A DNA stretch of 64,000 bases, taken from the NCBI GenBank assembly GCA_905215965.1, contig CAJMSD010000005.1, positions 62,001-126,000 on the forward strand. Direction: 5' to 3'. The translations under genes were made by a program, and so were the position numbers. Positions 44,978-54,295 of this stretch are shown one piece after another (position 1 is the first letter of the stretch; each line of letters begins with the position of its first letter). This stretch comes from an uncultured bacterium. GTDB lineage: Bacteria; Bacillota; Clostridia; Oscillospirales; Ruminococcaceae. The notes beneath the pieces are model-generated. The model ran no database searches. It saw only the letters and a program-made list of their open reading frames with translations, and was not told the origin of the DNA.

Positions 44978-45516
44978 CATAACCGTGCGCCGTGCTTCGG
45001 AATAAAATATCTGCTCATATCATTTTTTTCGAGTTTCAGCAGACCTATTTTGTTGCCGATACCGCCGCCGTAACCGGTCAGACTTCCGTTAGCTCCGATT
45101 ACTCTGTGACAAGGTATTATAATGCAGACAGGATTCCAGCCGACTGCTCCGCCTACCGTCTGAGCCGACATTTTTCCTATTCCTCTGTTTTCTGCGATTA
45201 TTTTGGATATATCGTTATATGTTAATGTTCTGCCGAAAGGTATGGTGTTCATTATATCGATAACTTCCTGTCTGAAGGGAGTCAAGCCTTCGATTTTGTA
45301 TTTCGGTGTAAAATCGGGAGCTTTACCGCTGAAATATATATCCAACCATTTGACCGTTTCCGCAAATATTGGCAATTCTTTTTCTGTGCAGTCCAATTGA
45401 TGCTTAGAGGAATCCTTTGAATTTTCAAACCATAAACCTGTTAAGTATTCTCCGTCGCTGTTCATTATTATATCGGAAAAGCTCTCCGGAGTTTTATACA
45501 TAAATTTATATGTCAT
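44977..45516 (-). CDS. ogt: Methylated-DNA-protein-cysteine methyltransferase
   Basis: A 179-residue O6-alkylguanine repair protein. The alkyl acceptor is Cys136 in IIPCHRVIGANGSLTGYGGG; the C-terminal HTH-like region includes IPFGRTLTYNDISKII. Reaction: irreversible transfer of a methyl group from O6-methylguanine to Cys136. It has no Ada-type regulator domain. The gene follows the methionine synthase gene by 5 bases and ends the pheA-metH-ogt transcript. GGAG lies about 11 bases upstream of the ATG. Confidence 0.95.
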   Translation of the reverse strand: MTYKFMYKTPESFSDIIMNSDGEYLTGLWFENSKDSSKHQLDCTEKELPIFAETVKWLDIYFSGKAPDFTPKYKIEGLTPFRQEVIDIMNTIPFGRTLTYNDISKIIAENRGIGKMSAQTVGGAVGWNPVCIIIPCHRVIGANGSLTGYGGGIGNKIGLLKLEKNDMSRYFIPKHGARL

Positions 45517-45521
45517 AGATC

Positions 45522-47894
45522 TTATTCTCCGTAAATAAGAGAAGCGATATCAACTGTATGCTTGGCGTCCTTTGCATAGAAATCGGCGTTTATCTGCTTT
45601 GCGTATGATTCGGTGAGAACTGCTCCGCCTACTACTGTTTTGCACTGCGGATATTTTTCGTTAAGCAGCGCGACGGTTTCAGCCATTGCTCCGAGAGTTG
45701 TGGTCATAAGTGCGGAAAGTCCCACAAGCTTAACCTCATGCTTTACGGCAGCTTCAAGGATCTGCTGCTTGTCAACGTCTTTTCCCAGATCAATGACAGT
45801 AAATCCATAGCTTTCAAGGAGCACCTTTACGATATTTTTTCCGATGTCATGGATATCTCCCTTAACGGTTGCAAGAACGACCTTTCCTTTAGATACGATC
45901 TCGCCGCTTTTTGCCGAGATTTTTTCTTTAATTACCTCAAAACAAGCCTGAGCTGCTCCTGCGGTTAGAATAAGCTGCGGAAGGAATATTTTCCCCTTTT
46001 CGAATTTATCTCCGGCGCTGTCAAGAGCGGGAATGAGATAATTGTTGATTATTTCCATCGCGTCGGTGTCGGCAAGGATTTCAGCCGCGGCCCGAACGGC
46101 GTCCTCTTTCAGTCCGTTTTCAACGGCATAAGTCAGGCCGGGAGCTTTTGCTGCGTTTGATTTTGCTGGAGCAGCCGTTCCCGTATCATTTGCGTATGCG
46201 TCAATAAATTCTGCCGAATTTCGGTCAATGCCTGCAAGAACTTTATATGCTCGTACAGCTCCGATTATGGAATCTATATTCGGATTGATTATAGGCAGGT
46301 CAAGTCCGCTGTGCAGAGCCATTGTAAGGAAAGTGCGCGTAATAAGCTCGCGGTTGGGAAGTCCGAATGAAATATTTGAAACGCCGAGAACGGTTTTCAA
46401 TCCAAGCTCCGATTTTACACGGCTGAGAGCTTTCAGGGTCTCGGCTGCTCCGTCCTGTTCAGCCGAAGCGGTCAGCGTCAGACAGTCGATGAAAACGTCC
46501 TCTTTCGGAATACCGTAGGAGATAGCCTTTTTAAGAATTTTTTCTGCAATTGCAAATCTTCCCTCCGCTGTTTTTGGGATTCCGTTCTTGTCAAGAGTAA
46601 GACCGACAACGGCAGCTCCGTATTTTTTTACAAGAGGAAGAATAGAATCAAGGGATTCGTCCTCGCCGTTTACTGAATTTACAATAGGTTTGCCGTTGTA
46701 AACGCGAAGTCCTGCTTCAAGAACTTCGGGAATAGTCGAATCAAGCTGCAACGGAGTATCGCATATACCCTGTATTGCTTTAACGGCATAGACCATCATG
46801 CTTTTTTCGTCTATTCCGGGGAGACCTACGTTTACGTCAAGAATTTCAGCGCCTGCATGGGCTTGTTCCGCAGCCTGACCGAGGATATAAGCGATGTCGT
46901 TTGCCAGAAGAGCTTCCTTGAAGCGCTTTTTTCCTGTAGGATTAATGCGTTCTCCGATAACGCGCGGCTGATTTATTTCAACGTAATTAACAGCCGAGCA
47001 GACTCCGTATCGCTTTTCCGTTGTGCGGAAAGTGAATTTCTCGTCGGAAAGAGCTTCGCGAACGGCACGAATGTGTTCGGGAGTAGTTCCGCAGCAGCCT
47101 CCGATTATTTTTACTCCTGCACGGGCGAGCTTTAACGCGCTTTCGGCGAATTTCTCGGGAGAAACATTGAATTTGTTTGTGACCGGGTCTGGAAGTCCTG
47201 CATTTGGTTTAGCGATAACGGGAAGGCTTGTAAGTCTGCATATTTTTTCGGCAAGAGGAAGCAGCTCGTCCGGGCCGAGGGAACAGTTTACGCCGATAGC
47301 GTCCGCGCCCAATCCCTCAAGCACTGCCGTCATGCATTCGGGCGATACTCCTGTAAATGTACGCATATTCTCCTCGAAGGTCATGGTCGCGAAAACGGGA
47401 AGCCGAGAATTCTCCTTGGCTGCAAGAAGTGCCGCCTTGACCTCGTAAAGGTCGGTCATTGTCTCAATAACTATTATGTCGGCGTCTCTTCCGGCGAGGA
47501 CTATCTCGCGGAAACAATCATAGGCTTCTTCAAAGGAAAGCGCTCCCGACGGTTCAAGCAGCTGACCTATCGGTCCTATGTCAAGAGCGACAAGCGTTCC
47601 GCAGACTGCCGCGTTTCTTGCGTTGGCGATCGCTTTTTCGATAACCTCGCCGACAGTGTGACCGCTGTCCCTGAGCTTGTATCTGTTTGCTCCGAAGGTG
47701 TTGGCATATATGATATCTGCACCGCTCTCAACATACATTCTGTGGATATTCGTAATGGCTTCCGGATCGCTGAGATTCAGAAGCTCGGGAACTTGCTCGG
47801 TCACAATGCCTGCGGATTGGAGCATCGTACCCATTCCTCCGTCAAGGAAAATGAAATTATTGCCGTCAAGCAGCGAGCAGAATTTGTTTGACAT
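45522..47894 (-). CDS. metH: B12-dependent methionine synthase, without reactivation domain
   Basis: A 790-residue enzyme. Domains in order: homocysteine S-methyltransferase (about 1-290; zinc ligands in GVNCSLGP and IGGCCGTT), pterin-binding domain (about 310-560; VIGERINPTGKKRF), helical cap, and cobalamin domain (about 660-790) with GDIHDIGKNIV, where the His is the cobalt ligand. Reaction: methyl transfer from methyltetrahydrofolate to homocysteine via cobalamin. The C-terminal SAM-dependent activation domain of E. coli MetH is absent, as in many clostridia, so a separate activator is expected. GGAGG lies 8 bases upstream of the ATG. Adjacent to pheA (15 bases). Confidence 0.94.
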   Translation of the reverse strand: MSNKFCSLLDGNNFIFLDGGMGTMLQSAGIVTEQVPELLNLSDPEAITNIHRMYVESGADIIYANTFGANRYKLRDSGHTVGEVIEKAIANARNAAVCGTLVALDIGPIGQLLEPSGALSFEEAYDCFREIVLAGRDADIIVIETMTDLYEVKAALLAAKENSRLPVFATMTFEENMRTFTGVSPECMTAVLEGLGADAIGVNCSLGPDELLPLAEKICRLTSLPVIAKPNAGLPDPVTNKFNVSPEKFAESALKLARAGVKIIGGCCGTTPEHIRAVREALSDEKFTFRTTEKRYGVCSAVNYVEINQPRVIGERINPTGKKRFKEALLANDIAYILGQAAEQAHAGAEILDVNVGLPGIDEKSMMVYAVKAIQGICDTPLQLDSTIPEVLEAGLRVYNGKPIVNSVNGEDESLDSILPLVKKYGAAVVGLTLDKNGIPKTAEGRFAIAEKILKKAISYGIPKEDVFIDCLTLTASAEQDGAAETLKALSRVKSELGLKTVLGVSNISFGLPNRELITRTFLTMALHSGLDLPIINPNIDSIIGAVRAYKVLAGIDRNSAEFIDAYANDTGTAAPAKSNAAKAPGLTYAVENGLKEDAVRAAAEILADTDAMEIINNYLIPALDSAGDKFEKGKIFLPQLILTAGAAQACFEVIKEKISAKSGEIVSKGKVVLATVKGDIHDIGKNIVKVLLESYGFTVIDLGKDVDKQQILEAAVKHEVKLVGLSALMTTTLGAMAETVALLNEKYPQCKTVVGGAVLTESYAKQINADFYAKDAKHTVDIASLIYGE

Positions 47895-47909
47895 AGTAAA
47901 ACCTCCGTA

Positions 47910-49025
47910 TCAGTCGTTTTTGAATGTGCCTAAAAATCTGAAATATTCAAGATTTGCCGACAGATCGCTGAGCAGCGCTCTTATATTTTTATCGGCGACG
48001 CTTCCTGCAAAGTCAAGATAGAACAGAACGTCGAAGCTTCCGTCTTTGACGGGACGGCTTTCGATCCTGCAAAGATTCAGACCGTTAATGTAAAATTTTG
48101 AAAGCAGACGGTAAAGGCTGCCCTCTGTATGAGGAATTTTCAGCATAACGGAAATAACGTCCGACTGAGGTTCTGCAAGAGGCTGATCGGAAATACAGAT
48201 AAATCTTGTGCGGTTAAGGGAGCAGTCGGCAATATTGTCGGCAATTATATCCAGTCCGAGCCTTTCCGCGCATTGCGGCGAGCATATTGCCGCGATCTTA
48301 TCCTCCGAAGCTGCCGCAAACTCCGCCGCCATTGCGGTATTTGCATAATTGGCGGTAGCAAGTCCTTTCTTTGCGATGAATTCGGAGCATTGGGCAAGCG
48401 CCTGCGGGTGCGAATAAACGCAGCTTATATCTTCAAGCCTGATGCCGCGGCGGACGGCAAGACAATGATTTATGTTTACGCAGACGTTTTTTACTATGTA
48501 AACCGAATATCTTCCCATAAGGTCATAGGCGGGATCTACCGATCCGGAAGTGGAATTCTGCATCGGAACGATTCCGAATGCCGCTTCCTTTTTTTCGACT
48601 GCGCTGAAAACGTCCTCAAAGGTAGGCATAAAGGTAAGAGGTCTGTCTCCGAAGATCATACGGGCGGCAGTTTCGGAATTTGCTCCCTCCACTCCCTGAC
48701 ATACGATCTTTCCGTCACGTTTAAAATCCGGAGCTTTGAGAGCGTAAGCGTCGTCATGTATAAAATTGCTTTGATTTTGCAGACTTTTGCTTATATCCAT
48801 GATGGTAGTGAAAAGAGCTGCCGTTCCGCTTTCAAGATCGGGAACGGGAGTAAGCTTTTTTATGCGGCTTATGATCTCCTCTTCGCGGTTTCCCTGAAAA
48901 ACAGGAAGCGCATTTACGCGTTTATATTCGGCAACGCTGCGGCAAAGCTCCATACGTTCAAGAAAAAGCTTGAGTATTTTTTCGTCGATTTCATCGATCC
49001 CGTCGCGAAGCTGCTTTAAATCCAT
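47910..49025 (-). CDS. pheA: Chorismate mutase / prephenate dehydratase (P-protein)
   Basis: A 371-residue bifunctional protein. Residues 1-85 are an AroQ chorismate mutase (DLKQLRDGIDEIDEKILKLF, ELCRSVAEYKR). Residues about 105-285 are prephenate dehydratase (VCQGVEGANSETAARMIFG, FGIVPMQNSTSGSVDPAYDL). The ACT regulatory domain follows (about 290-371; TEGSLYRLLSKFYINGLNL, ESRPVKDG). Pathway: chorismate to phenylpyruvate for phenylalanine, normally inhibited by Phe through the ACT domain. The true start is ATG 49023-49025 with GGAGG 8 bases upstream; the longer frame to 49133 lies over the promoter. First gene of the pheA-metH-ogt operon. Confidence 0.95.
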   Translation of the reverse strand: MDLKQLRDGIDEIDEKILKLFLERMELCRSVAEYKRVNALPVFQGNREEEIISRIKKLTPVPDLESGTAALFTTIMDISKSLQNQSNFIHDDAYALKAPDFKRDGKIVCQGVEGANSETAARMIFGDRPLTFMPTFEDVFSAVEKKEAAFGIVPMQNSTSGSVDPAYDLMGRYSVYIVKNVCVNINHCLAVRRGIRLEDISCVYSHPQALAQCSEFIAKKGLATANYANTAMAAEFAAASEDKIAAICSPQCAERLGLDIIADNIADCSLNRTRFICISDQPLAEPQSDVISVMLKIPHTEGSLYRLLSKFYINGLNLCRIESRPVKDGSFDVLFYLDFAGSVADKNIRALLSDLSANLEYFRFLGTFKND

Positions 49026-49061
49026 AATATAACCTCCGATAAGAAATTTGCTTTGTACAAT

Positions 49062-49091
49062 ATCATATATTGTAACAGAAAATTTTGTAAA
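49062..49091 (-). promoter_or_regulatory. Putative promoter of pheA-metH-ogt
   Basis: Minus strand TTTACA (49086-49091) and TATGAT (49062-49067), spacer 18 bases. Confidence 0.5.
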
Positions 49092-49116
49092 AATCAATAA
49101 AAAAGAGATAAATATA

Positions 49117-49146
49117 TTGCAAAAGTGAAACAAGATGTGTTATAAT
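49117..49146 (+). promoter_or_regulatory. Promoter of the ruv operon
   Basis: TTGCAA (49117-49122) and TATAAT (49141-49146), spacer 18 bases, back to back with the pheA promoter. Confidence 0.65.
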
Positions 49147-49244
49147 AACGTTGTATGATATATCAACGCTCGGCATCGCTGAAATTTTAAGGAGCGCAGG
49201 CTCTGCTTTACATGTGCCGGGTGTGCGGAAAAAGGAATTACAAG

Positions 49245-49724
49245 ATGATAAGAATACTGGGGATCGATCCCGGATACGCTATAGTCGGTTTCGGAGTTCT
49301 CGATTATGACGGCGTTAAATTTACTCCAGTTGAGTACGGAGCGGTTCTTACCGAAGCAGGTCAGCCTTTCCCGGAAAGACTTCGCGCCATTCATGAGGAT
49401 ATTGAATTTATATTCGATAAATTCAGACCGCACAGCATGGCTATTGAACGGCTCTATTTTACTTCGAATCAGAAAACCGCGATCGACGTGGCTCAGGCAA
49501 GAGGCGTGACGGTGCTTTCCGCCGCAAGGAGAAACGTTCCAGTTTTCGAATATACTCCGCTTCAGGTAAAAATGTCGGTCGTCGGCTACGGCAAGGCGGA
49601 AAAACGTCAGGTGATGGAGATGACTCAGCGCATACTCAATCTTGCACAGATACCGAAGCCCGATGACGCTGCCGACGCGCTTGCAATTGCGATTTGCCAC
49701 GGTCACAGCACACGGTTCGGCTGA
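49245..49724 (+). CDS. ruvC: Holliday junction resolvase RuvC
   Basis: A 159-residue endonuclease. It opens IRILGIDPGYAIVGFG with the first catalytic Asp (Asp8), then AIERLYF with a catalytic Glu, and ends with the acidic cluster PDDAADALAIAICH. Role: resolution of Holliday junctions cut on RuvAB complexes. ATG 49245 lies after AAAGGA; the longer frame from 49212 lacks a site. ruvA follows 48 bases later. Confidence 0.96.
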   Translation: MIRILGIDPGYAIVGFGVLDYDGVKFTPVEYGAVLTEAGQPFPERLRAIHEDIEFIFDKFRPHSMAIERLYFTSNQKTAIDVAQARGVTVLSAARRNVPVFEYTPLQVKMSVVGYGKAEKRQVMEMTQRILNLAQIPKPDDAADALAIAICHGHSTRFG

Positions 49725-49772
49725 TTATCGATAGTTTTGCCGCACGGCAATTAATTTTCAGAGGTGAAAGCA

Positions 49773-50390
49773 ATGATATATTCCCTTAAAGGAATTCTTA
49801 CCGTAAAGGAACCGAATTTTGCGGTCATAGAATGCGGAGGCGTCGGCTATGGCTGCCGCACGTCCTATACTACCGTTTCGCGTCTTGGAGAGATCAGAAG
49901 CGAAATAATGCTGTATACCTACCTTTATGTGAGAGAGGATCTGGTCGAGCTTTTCGGCTTTTCTACGCAGCAGGAGCTTAGCTGCTTTAAATTGCTTATC
50001 AGCGTTTCCGGAGTCGGTCCAAAGGCGGCTACGGCGATTCTTTCAGACGTTACCCCCGAAAGCTTTGCTTTCCTTGTGGCTTCGGGAGACAGCAAGGCGT
50101 TTACAAAAACTAAGGGAATAGGCGCGAAAACGGCGCAGAGAATAGTTCTGGAGCTTAAAGATAAAATATCGTCGGAATATGTTTCAGGCTCGGCTGCTGC
50201 GGATATGTCAGACTATGCGCCGGCTGATTCGGCTTCGTCTTCGGCAGGAGAGGCGCTCGAAGCTCTTATGGTGCTCGGATATTCTCAGGGAGAGGTCGCT
50301 CCGATCCTGCGTAAATTGGATTCGTCTCTCAGCACTCAGGATCTGATAAAAGAAACATTGAAAATAATTGCAGAAAAGAACCTGCGTTAA
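49773..50390 (+). CDS. ruvA: Holliday junction branch migration protein RuvA
   Basis: A 205-residue RuvA: an N-terminal OB fold (MIYSLKGILTVKE, TYLYVREDLVELFGF), helix-hairpin-helix ISVSGVGPKAATAILS and TKTKGIGAKTAQRIVLELKDK, and a C-terminal RuvB-contact domain (EALEALMVLGYSQ). It targets RuvB to four-way junctions. ATG 49773 follows GAGGTG by 6 bases; GTG 49764 overlaps that site. Confidence 0.96.
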   Translation: MIYSLKGILTVKEPNFAVIECGGVGYGCRTSYTTVSRLGEIRSEIMLYTYLYVREDLVELFGFSTQQELSCFKLLISVSGVGPKAATAILSDVTPESFAFLVASGDSKAFTKTKGIGAKTAQRIVLELKDKISSEYVSGSAAADMSDYAPADSASSSAGEALEALMVLGYSQGEVAPILRKLDSSLSTQDLIKETLKIIAEKNLR

Positions 50391-50445
50391 GGTATCTGCA
50401 AAAAAATACAGTTAAAGTTATAATATACGGAAGGGAAGAAAAACT

Positions 50446-51177
50446 ATGAATCTTGATGAATTATTAAAAGCAGCGATAACCGACTCTTCAAAGCGGTCGG
50501 AGTTCCTGCAGACGCTTATTAAAAGCGACGTTTACGTTATCTGCAAAAATCCCGTAAAGCAGGACAAAACAGGCAACGAAGGCGGAATACAGCTTGAGCT
50601 TATCACTACGCAGAATCCGGACGGGGATATTTTCATTCCGTTTTTCACAAGCTTCAGAGCGCTGCAGCAGTTTGCAAAAAGATACGTTGACTGCTATAAG
50701 ATCAATTGTCTGAGACTGTTTGACCTTATCCAGTCGGTTTCCGCCGTTCTTAATCCTAATTCATACGGCAAGGAATTTTCATCACAGGAGATCAAAAGCA
50801 TACTTCTTATCGCCAGAAATCTAAAGATCAAAGCGATCTCCTATAACGAGGCGGATATTATAAACTATCGTCCTGTTGAGCATTCCGTAAGCCATATTAC
50901 AAAGGCGGCTTCTAAATTCCTTGCAAAGCAGCCGAATGTCGACAGAGCATACATACTTGAAATGATAAAAGGCTGTGAAAGACCCCAGCTGCTTATGGTT
51001 CTTGATATGATGGGAAGCACAAGAAAGCTTTTCGTTCCTCTGTCAAAATATCTGTCGAAAACAGTGAAGAGCAACGAGCATCTCTGCTTTATCAGCCTTG
51101 AACAGGACATGGGCAAAAAGGCTGCCGCTACGGTCGAACCGTTTTATGTCCGCAAAAAAAGATATTTTGAGAAATGA
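50446..51177 (+). CDS. SseB-like protein in the ruv operon
   Basis: A 243-residue soluble protein. Its N-terminal half matches the SseB N-domain pattern: LDELLKAAITDSSKRSEFLQ, then VYVICKNP, DIFIPFFTSFRALQQF. The C-terminal half includes AKQPNVDRAYILEMI and KKAAATVEPFYV, like the SseB C-terminal unit. The function of the family is uncertain. It is inserted between ruvA and ruvB (GGAAGG before the ATG; 42 bases to ruvB), so it is expressed with DNA repair genes. Confidence 0.75.
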   Translation: MNLDELLKAAITDSSKRSEFLQTLIKSDVYVICKNPVKQDKTGNEGGIQLELITTQNPDGDIFIPFFTSFRALQQFAKRYVDCYKINCLRLFDLIQSVSAVLNPNSYGKEFSSQEIKSILLIARNLKIKAISYNEADIINYRPVEHSVSHITKAASKFLAKQPNVDRAYILEMIKGCERPQLLMVLDMMGSTRKLFVPLSKYLSKTVKSNEHLCFISLEQDMGKKAAATVEPFYVRKKRYFEK

Positions 51178-51219
51178 TCCGAACTCCTTTGCTGACGTTC
51201 GGCTAAAGGAGATGATAAG

Positions 51220-52281
51220 TTGATACAGACAGAGGAAATGGAATTTGCTCCGAGAGTGATCTCTCCGGAGAATACTTCGGAGGACAGCGATATCGAGGTA
51301 TCGCTGAGACCTCAGACGCTGCACGAGTATATCGGTCAGGATAAAATAAAGGAAAATCTTGCCATATATATCGAGGCTGCCAAAAGACGAAACGAACCGC
51401 TGGATCACGTTCTTCTGTATGGACCTCCGGGACTCGGAAAAACTACGCTTTCCGCAATCATTGCCCACGAAATGGGCGTTAATTTAAGAATAACGACAGG
51501 CCCTGCAATCGAGAAACCGGGCGATCTTGTTTCGCTTCTTACAAGTCTTTCCGATAAGGATGTGTTGTTTATCGATGAGATACACCGCCTTTCAAGAGCC
51601 GTTGAGGAGATACTTTATCCCGCGCTTGAGGACAGAGTGATAGATATCATTATCGGAAAAGGGCCGTCCGCCCGTTCGATACGTATGGATCTTAAACCGT
51701 TTACTCTCATTGGAGCTACTACGAGAGCAGGTCAGCTTTCATCACCTTTGAGAGACAGATTCGGAGTGATCCAGCGTCTTGAGCTTTACAGCAAGGAACA
51801 GCTTACCGATATAGTGCGCAGAAGCAGCATGATACTTGGTATTCCTTGTACAGCTGACGGCGCCGGCGAAATTGCGGGACGTGCAAGAGGAACTCCGAGA
51901 ATCGCCAACAGGCTGTTGAAAAGAGTCAGAGATTTTGCCGATGTTATGGGCAACGGCGAAATAACACAGGAGATAGCTTCTGTTGCTCTGAGCCGCCTTG
52001 AAATAGACGAGCTGGGTCTTGATTCTCTTGACAGGCGAATGCTTGAAATGATAATCAAGGGCTACGGCGGCGGACCTGTAGGTCTGGAAACGCTTGCTTC
52101 GGCTATAGGAGAAGAAGCCGTTACGATAGAAGATGTCTGCGAGCCGTATCTTATGCAGCTCGGATTTCTGGGAAGAACTCCAAGAGGACGCTGTGCTACA
52201 AAGCTTGCCTACGATCATCTCGGCTTAAAGCAGGAGACAGCTCAGGATACCGGCGCCGACGATGGACAGCTTACTCTATGA
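51220..52281 (+). CDS. ruvB: Holliday junction helicase RuvB
   Basis: A 353-residue AAA+ motor. Walker [10 protein letters not shown], Walker [11 protein letters not shown], sensor [19 protein letters not shown], arginine finger region, and the C-terminal winged helix [11 protein letters not shown]. With RuvA it drives branch migration. The start is TTG 51220, set by AAAGGAG 8 bases upstream. The ORF ends by overlapping the next gene (ATGA). Confidence 0.96.
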   Translation: MIQTEEMEFAPRVISPENTSEDSDIEVSLRPQTLHEYIGQDKIKENLAIYIEAAKRRNEPLDHVLLYGPPGLGKTTLSAIIAHEMGVNLRITTGPAIEKPGDLVSLLTSLSDKDVLFIDEIHRLSRAVEEILYPALEDRVIDIIIGKGPSARSIRMDLKPFTLIGATTRAGQLSSPLRDRFGVIQRLELYSKEQLTDIVRRSSMILGIPCTADGAGEIAGRARGTPRIANRLLKRVRDFADVMGNGEITQEIASVALSRLEIDELGLDSLDRRMLEMIIKGYGGGPVGLETLASAIGEEAVTIEDVCEPYLMQLGFLGRTPRGRCATKLAYDHLGLKQETAQDTGADDGQLTL

Positions 52282-52799
52282 GGCGCAGACGGCTTATCCG
52301 CAATCGGGCGATCGAAAGAAATTTTGCAGACGGCGCGATGATAAACGGTCAGCGTCTTGGATATGCTGCCGATATGCGTTACGGTCTGTGCCGTATGAGC
52401 TTTAACGGCTGCGAATGCATTGCCGTTTATAATGCGCTTGTCTATCTTAATGATCCTCAGCCGCTTTCCGAGATAGCGTATTGTCTGGAGCGGTATAAAA
52501 TGCTGTTTGGAATTTTCGGCTGCAATCCGTACCGTACCGCAAAGGTCTTGGGTATGTACGGTGCAGCCTTTGAGCGTACTGAGGATATAAGCAAAGATGG
52601 AGCGTATATCTTGAACTTCTGGACAGGCTTTCCGCTGCTTTCAACTATCCATACGGTTTTCTGTACCGTGGAAGCGGACGGCATAACCGTTTATAATCGC
52701 TACGGCAATTGTCCCGAACCGAGAAATTTCGGCTCGGCGATAGAATTGCTCGGAAACAGAAAGCCTATCGCTGCCTATAGATATTGCTCCGAAAAATAG
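52278..52799 (+). CDS. Unknown protein, possible papain-fold (C39-like) hydrolase
   Basis: A 173-residue protein I do not recognise firmly. [17 protein letters not shown] (Cys45/Cys47) followed at a distance by [20 protein letters not shown] (His125, Asn140) has the Cys...His...Asn order and spacing of C39-type papain-like peptidases. There is no signal peptide. Its ATG overlaps the ruvB stop, so it is translationally coupled to ruvB; glmM follows after 63 bases. If it is a cysteine hydrolase it would be cytosolic. Confidence 0.6.
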   Translation: MRRRRLIRNRAIERNFADGAMINGQRLGYAADMRYGLCRMSFNGCECIAVYNALVYLNDPQPLSEIAYCLERYKMLFGIFGCNPYRTAKVLGMYGAAFERTEDISKDGAYILNFWTGFPLLSTIHTVFCTVEADGITVYNRYGNCPEPRNFGSAIELLGNRKPIAAYRYCSEK

Positions 52800-52862
52800 G
52801 GCGCGCTGATACCAATGCTCAACGCCCGTTTTTCATGAATAAAAATCATAAGGAGAATAAAA

Positions 52863-54206
52863 ATGTGCAGATTATTCGGTGCAGACGGTTTGCAGGGAAT
52901 CGCACTTACCGAGCTGACCTGTGAGCTTGCTGTGCAGACAGGCAGAGCCGTTGTAAACGCATTGACAAATAAATCCGGCAGCCGCATGAAAATACTTGTC
53001 GGAAAAGATACGAGAATATCCTCCGATACGCTGGAGGCAGCTCTCTGCGCCGGAATTTGCTCGGCAGGAGCCGATGCGGAGCTTCTCGGAACAGTGCCGA
53101 TATCTGCCGTTTCGTATCTTACTGCCAAGTACCGTGCCGATGCAGGTATTATGATATCGCCCTCCCATAATAATGCAGAATATAACGGATTTAAAATTTT
53201 TTCGTCAACGGGACGCAAGCTCGGCTACGAGACTGAGGAGAAAATAGAGGAGCTTCTTGCCGAAGACGCCGATATCGAGCCTGTCAGCCGTCCGGGACGC
53301 ATAATTCGTAACGACTCGGCTCTTGATGATTATAAAGAGCATATAAGATCAGCCGTTGAAACCGATCTTTCGGGCATAAAAATCGCTTTGGACTGCTCGA
53401 ACGGCTGCGCGTCGGTCACTGCGGCGGAGATCTTCGGCAGGCTTGGCGCGGAAGTCCTGCTTTTGAGCAGCGAGCCAGACGGAGTCAACATAAACAAAGG
53501 CTGCGGAATCGCTCATATGGAAACGCTTATGTCTTTTGTTTCGGAAAACAGCTGCGACTGCGGTATCGCTTTTGACGGCGACGGGGACAGATGCCTTGCT
53601 GTGGACGAAAACGGCGAGCTTGTTGACAGTGATAAGCTTATTGCGATTTTTGCAAAATATTATAAGGAACAAGGCAGATTAAAGGATAATACCGCTGTCG
53701 TTTCCGTCATGACAAATCTCGGATTTCACGGCTTTGCGCGGGATAACTCCATAAAAACCGTTACGGCGAGCGACGAGTATGTGCTTGAAAAAATGCTTGA
53801 TTGCGGATATAATCTCGGCGGAAGTCAGAACGGAAATATTTTTTTCCTTGACAACGCGGTATCGGGAGACGGTCAGCTTACCGGAGTAAAGCTTCTGGAA
53901 ATATTGAAGAACTCGGGAAAGAAAATGAGCGAGCTTTCCGATATTATGGAAAAGCTGCCGCAGGTCATGATGAATGTCCGCATTTCGGATAAGGATAAGG
54001 AAATGTGGAAAAATGACGGTGAAATTACGGGACTTATCGAAAAGCATATGAAAGCTCTCGGTGATTCAGGCAGGATCTTTGTCCGTGAAAGCGGCTCTGA
54101 GCCGATGATCCGCATCATGATAGAAGGCAAAGAATTTAATAAAATAAACGCTATGGCTATGGAAATTGCACGAAAAATCAAGGAAAGATGCGCTTTGCGT
54201 GATTGA
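52863..54206 (+). CDS. glmM: Phosphoglucosamine mutase-like enzyme
   Basis: A 447-residue alpha-D-phosphohexomutase. Phosphoserine loop ISPSHNNAEYNGFK (Ser101), metal loop FDGDGDRCLAVDENG, sugar-binding loop and the phosphate-binding RESGSEPMIRIMIE near the end. Expected reaction: glucosamine-6-phosphate to glucosamine-1-phosphate for UDP-GlcNAc and peptidoglycan. The loop reads ISPSHNN rather than the more common ISASHNP, so close mutase relatives cannot be fully excluded. AAGGAG precedes the ATG. Confidence 0.88.
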   Translation: MCRLFGADGLQGIALTELTCELAVQTGRAVVNALTNKSGSRMKILVGKDTRISSDTLEAALCAGICSAGADAELLGTVPISAVSYLTAKYRADAGIMISPSHNNAEYNGFKIFSSTGRKLGYETEEKIEELLAEDADIEPVSRPGRIIRNDSALDDYKEHIRSAVETDLSGIKIALDCSNGCASVTAAEIFGRLGAEVLLLSSEPDGVNINKGCGIAHMETLMSFVSENSCDCGIAFDGDGDRCLAVDENGELVDSDKLIAIFAKYYKEQGRLKDNTAVVSVMTNLGFHGFARDNSIKTVTASDEYVLEKMLDCGYNLGGSQNGNIFFLDNAVSGDGQLTGVKLLEILKNSGKKMSELSDIMEKLPQVMMNVRISDKDKEMWKNDGEITGLIEKHMKALGDSGRIFVRESGSEPMIRIMIEGKEFNKINAMAMEIARKIKERCALRD

Positions 54207-54295
54207 CGGCAGCCGACAAAAAATCTGACTGAGTTATGCTCGCAGAGTGCATCTGCCGCACAATTTTTGGCGGTGTTGCTTTAAGGAGAATTAAT

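Noticed and set aside
48129..49019. 296-residue plus-strand ORF opposite pheA
   Set aside because: Shadow of the P-protein gene, whose domains are unmistakable.
49140..49706. 188-residue minus-strand ORF opposite ruvC
   Set aside because: Antisense shadow of ruvC.
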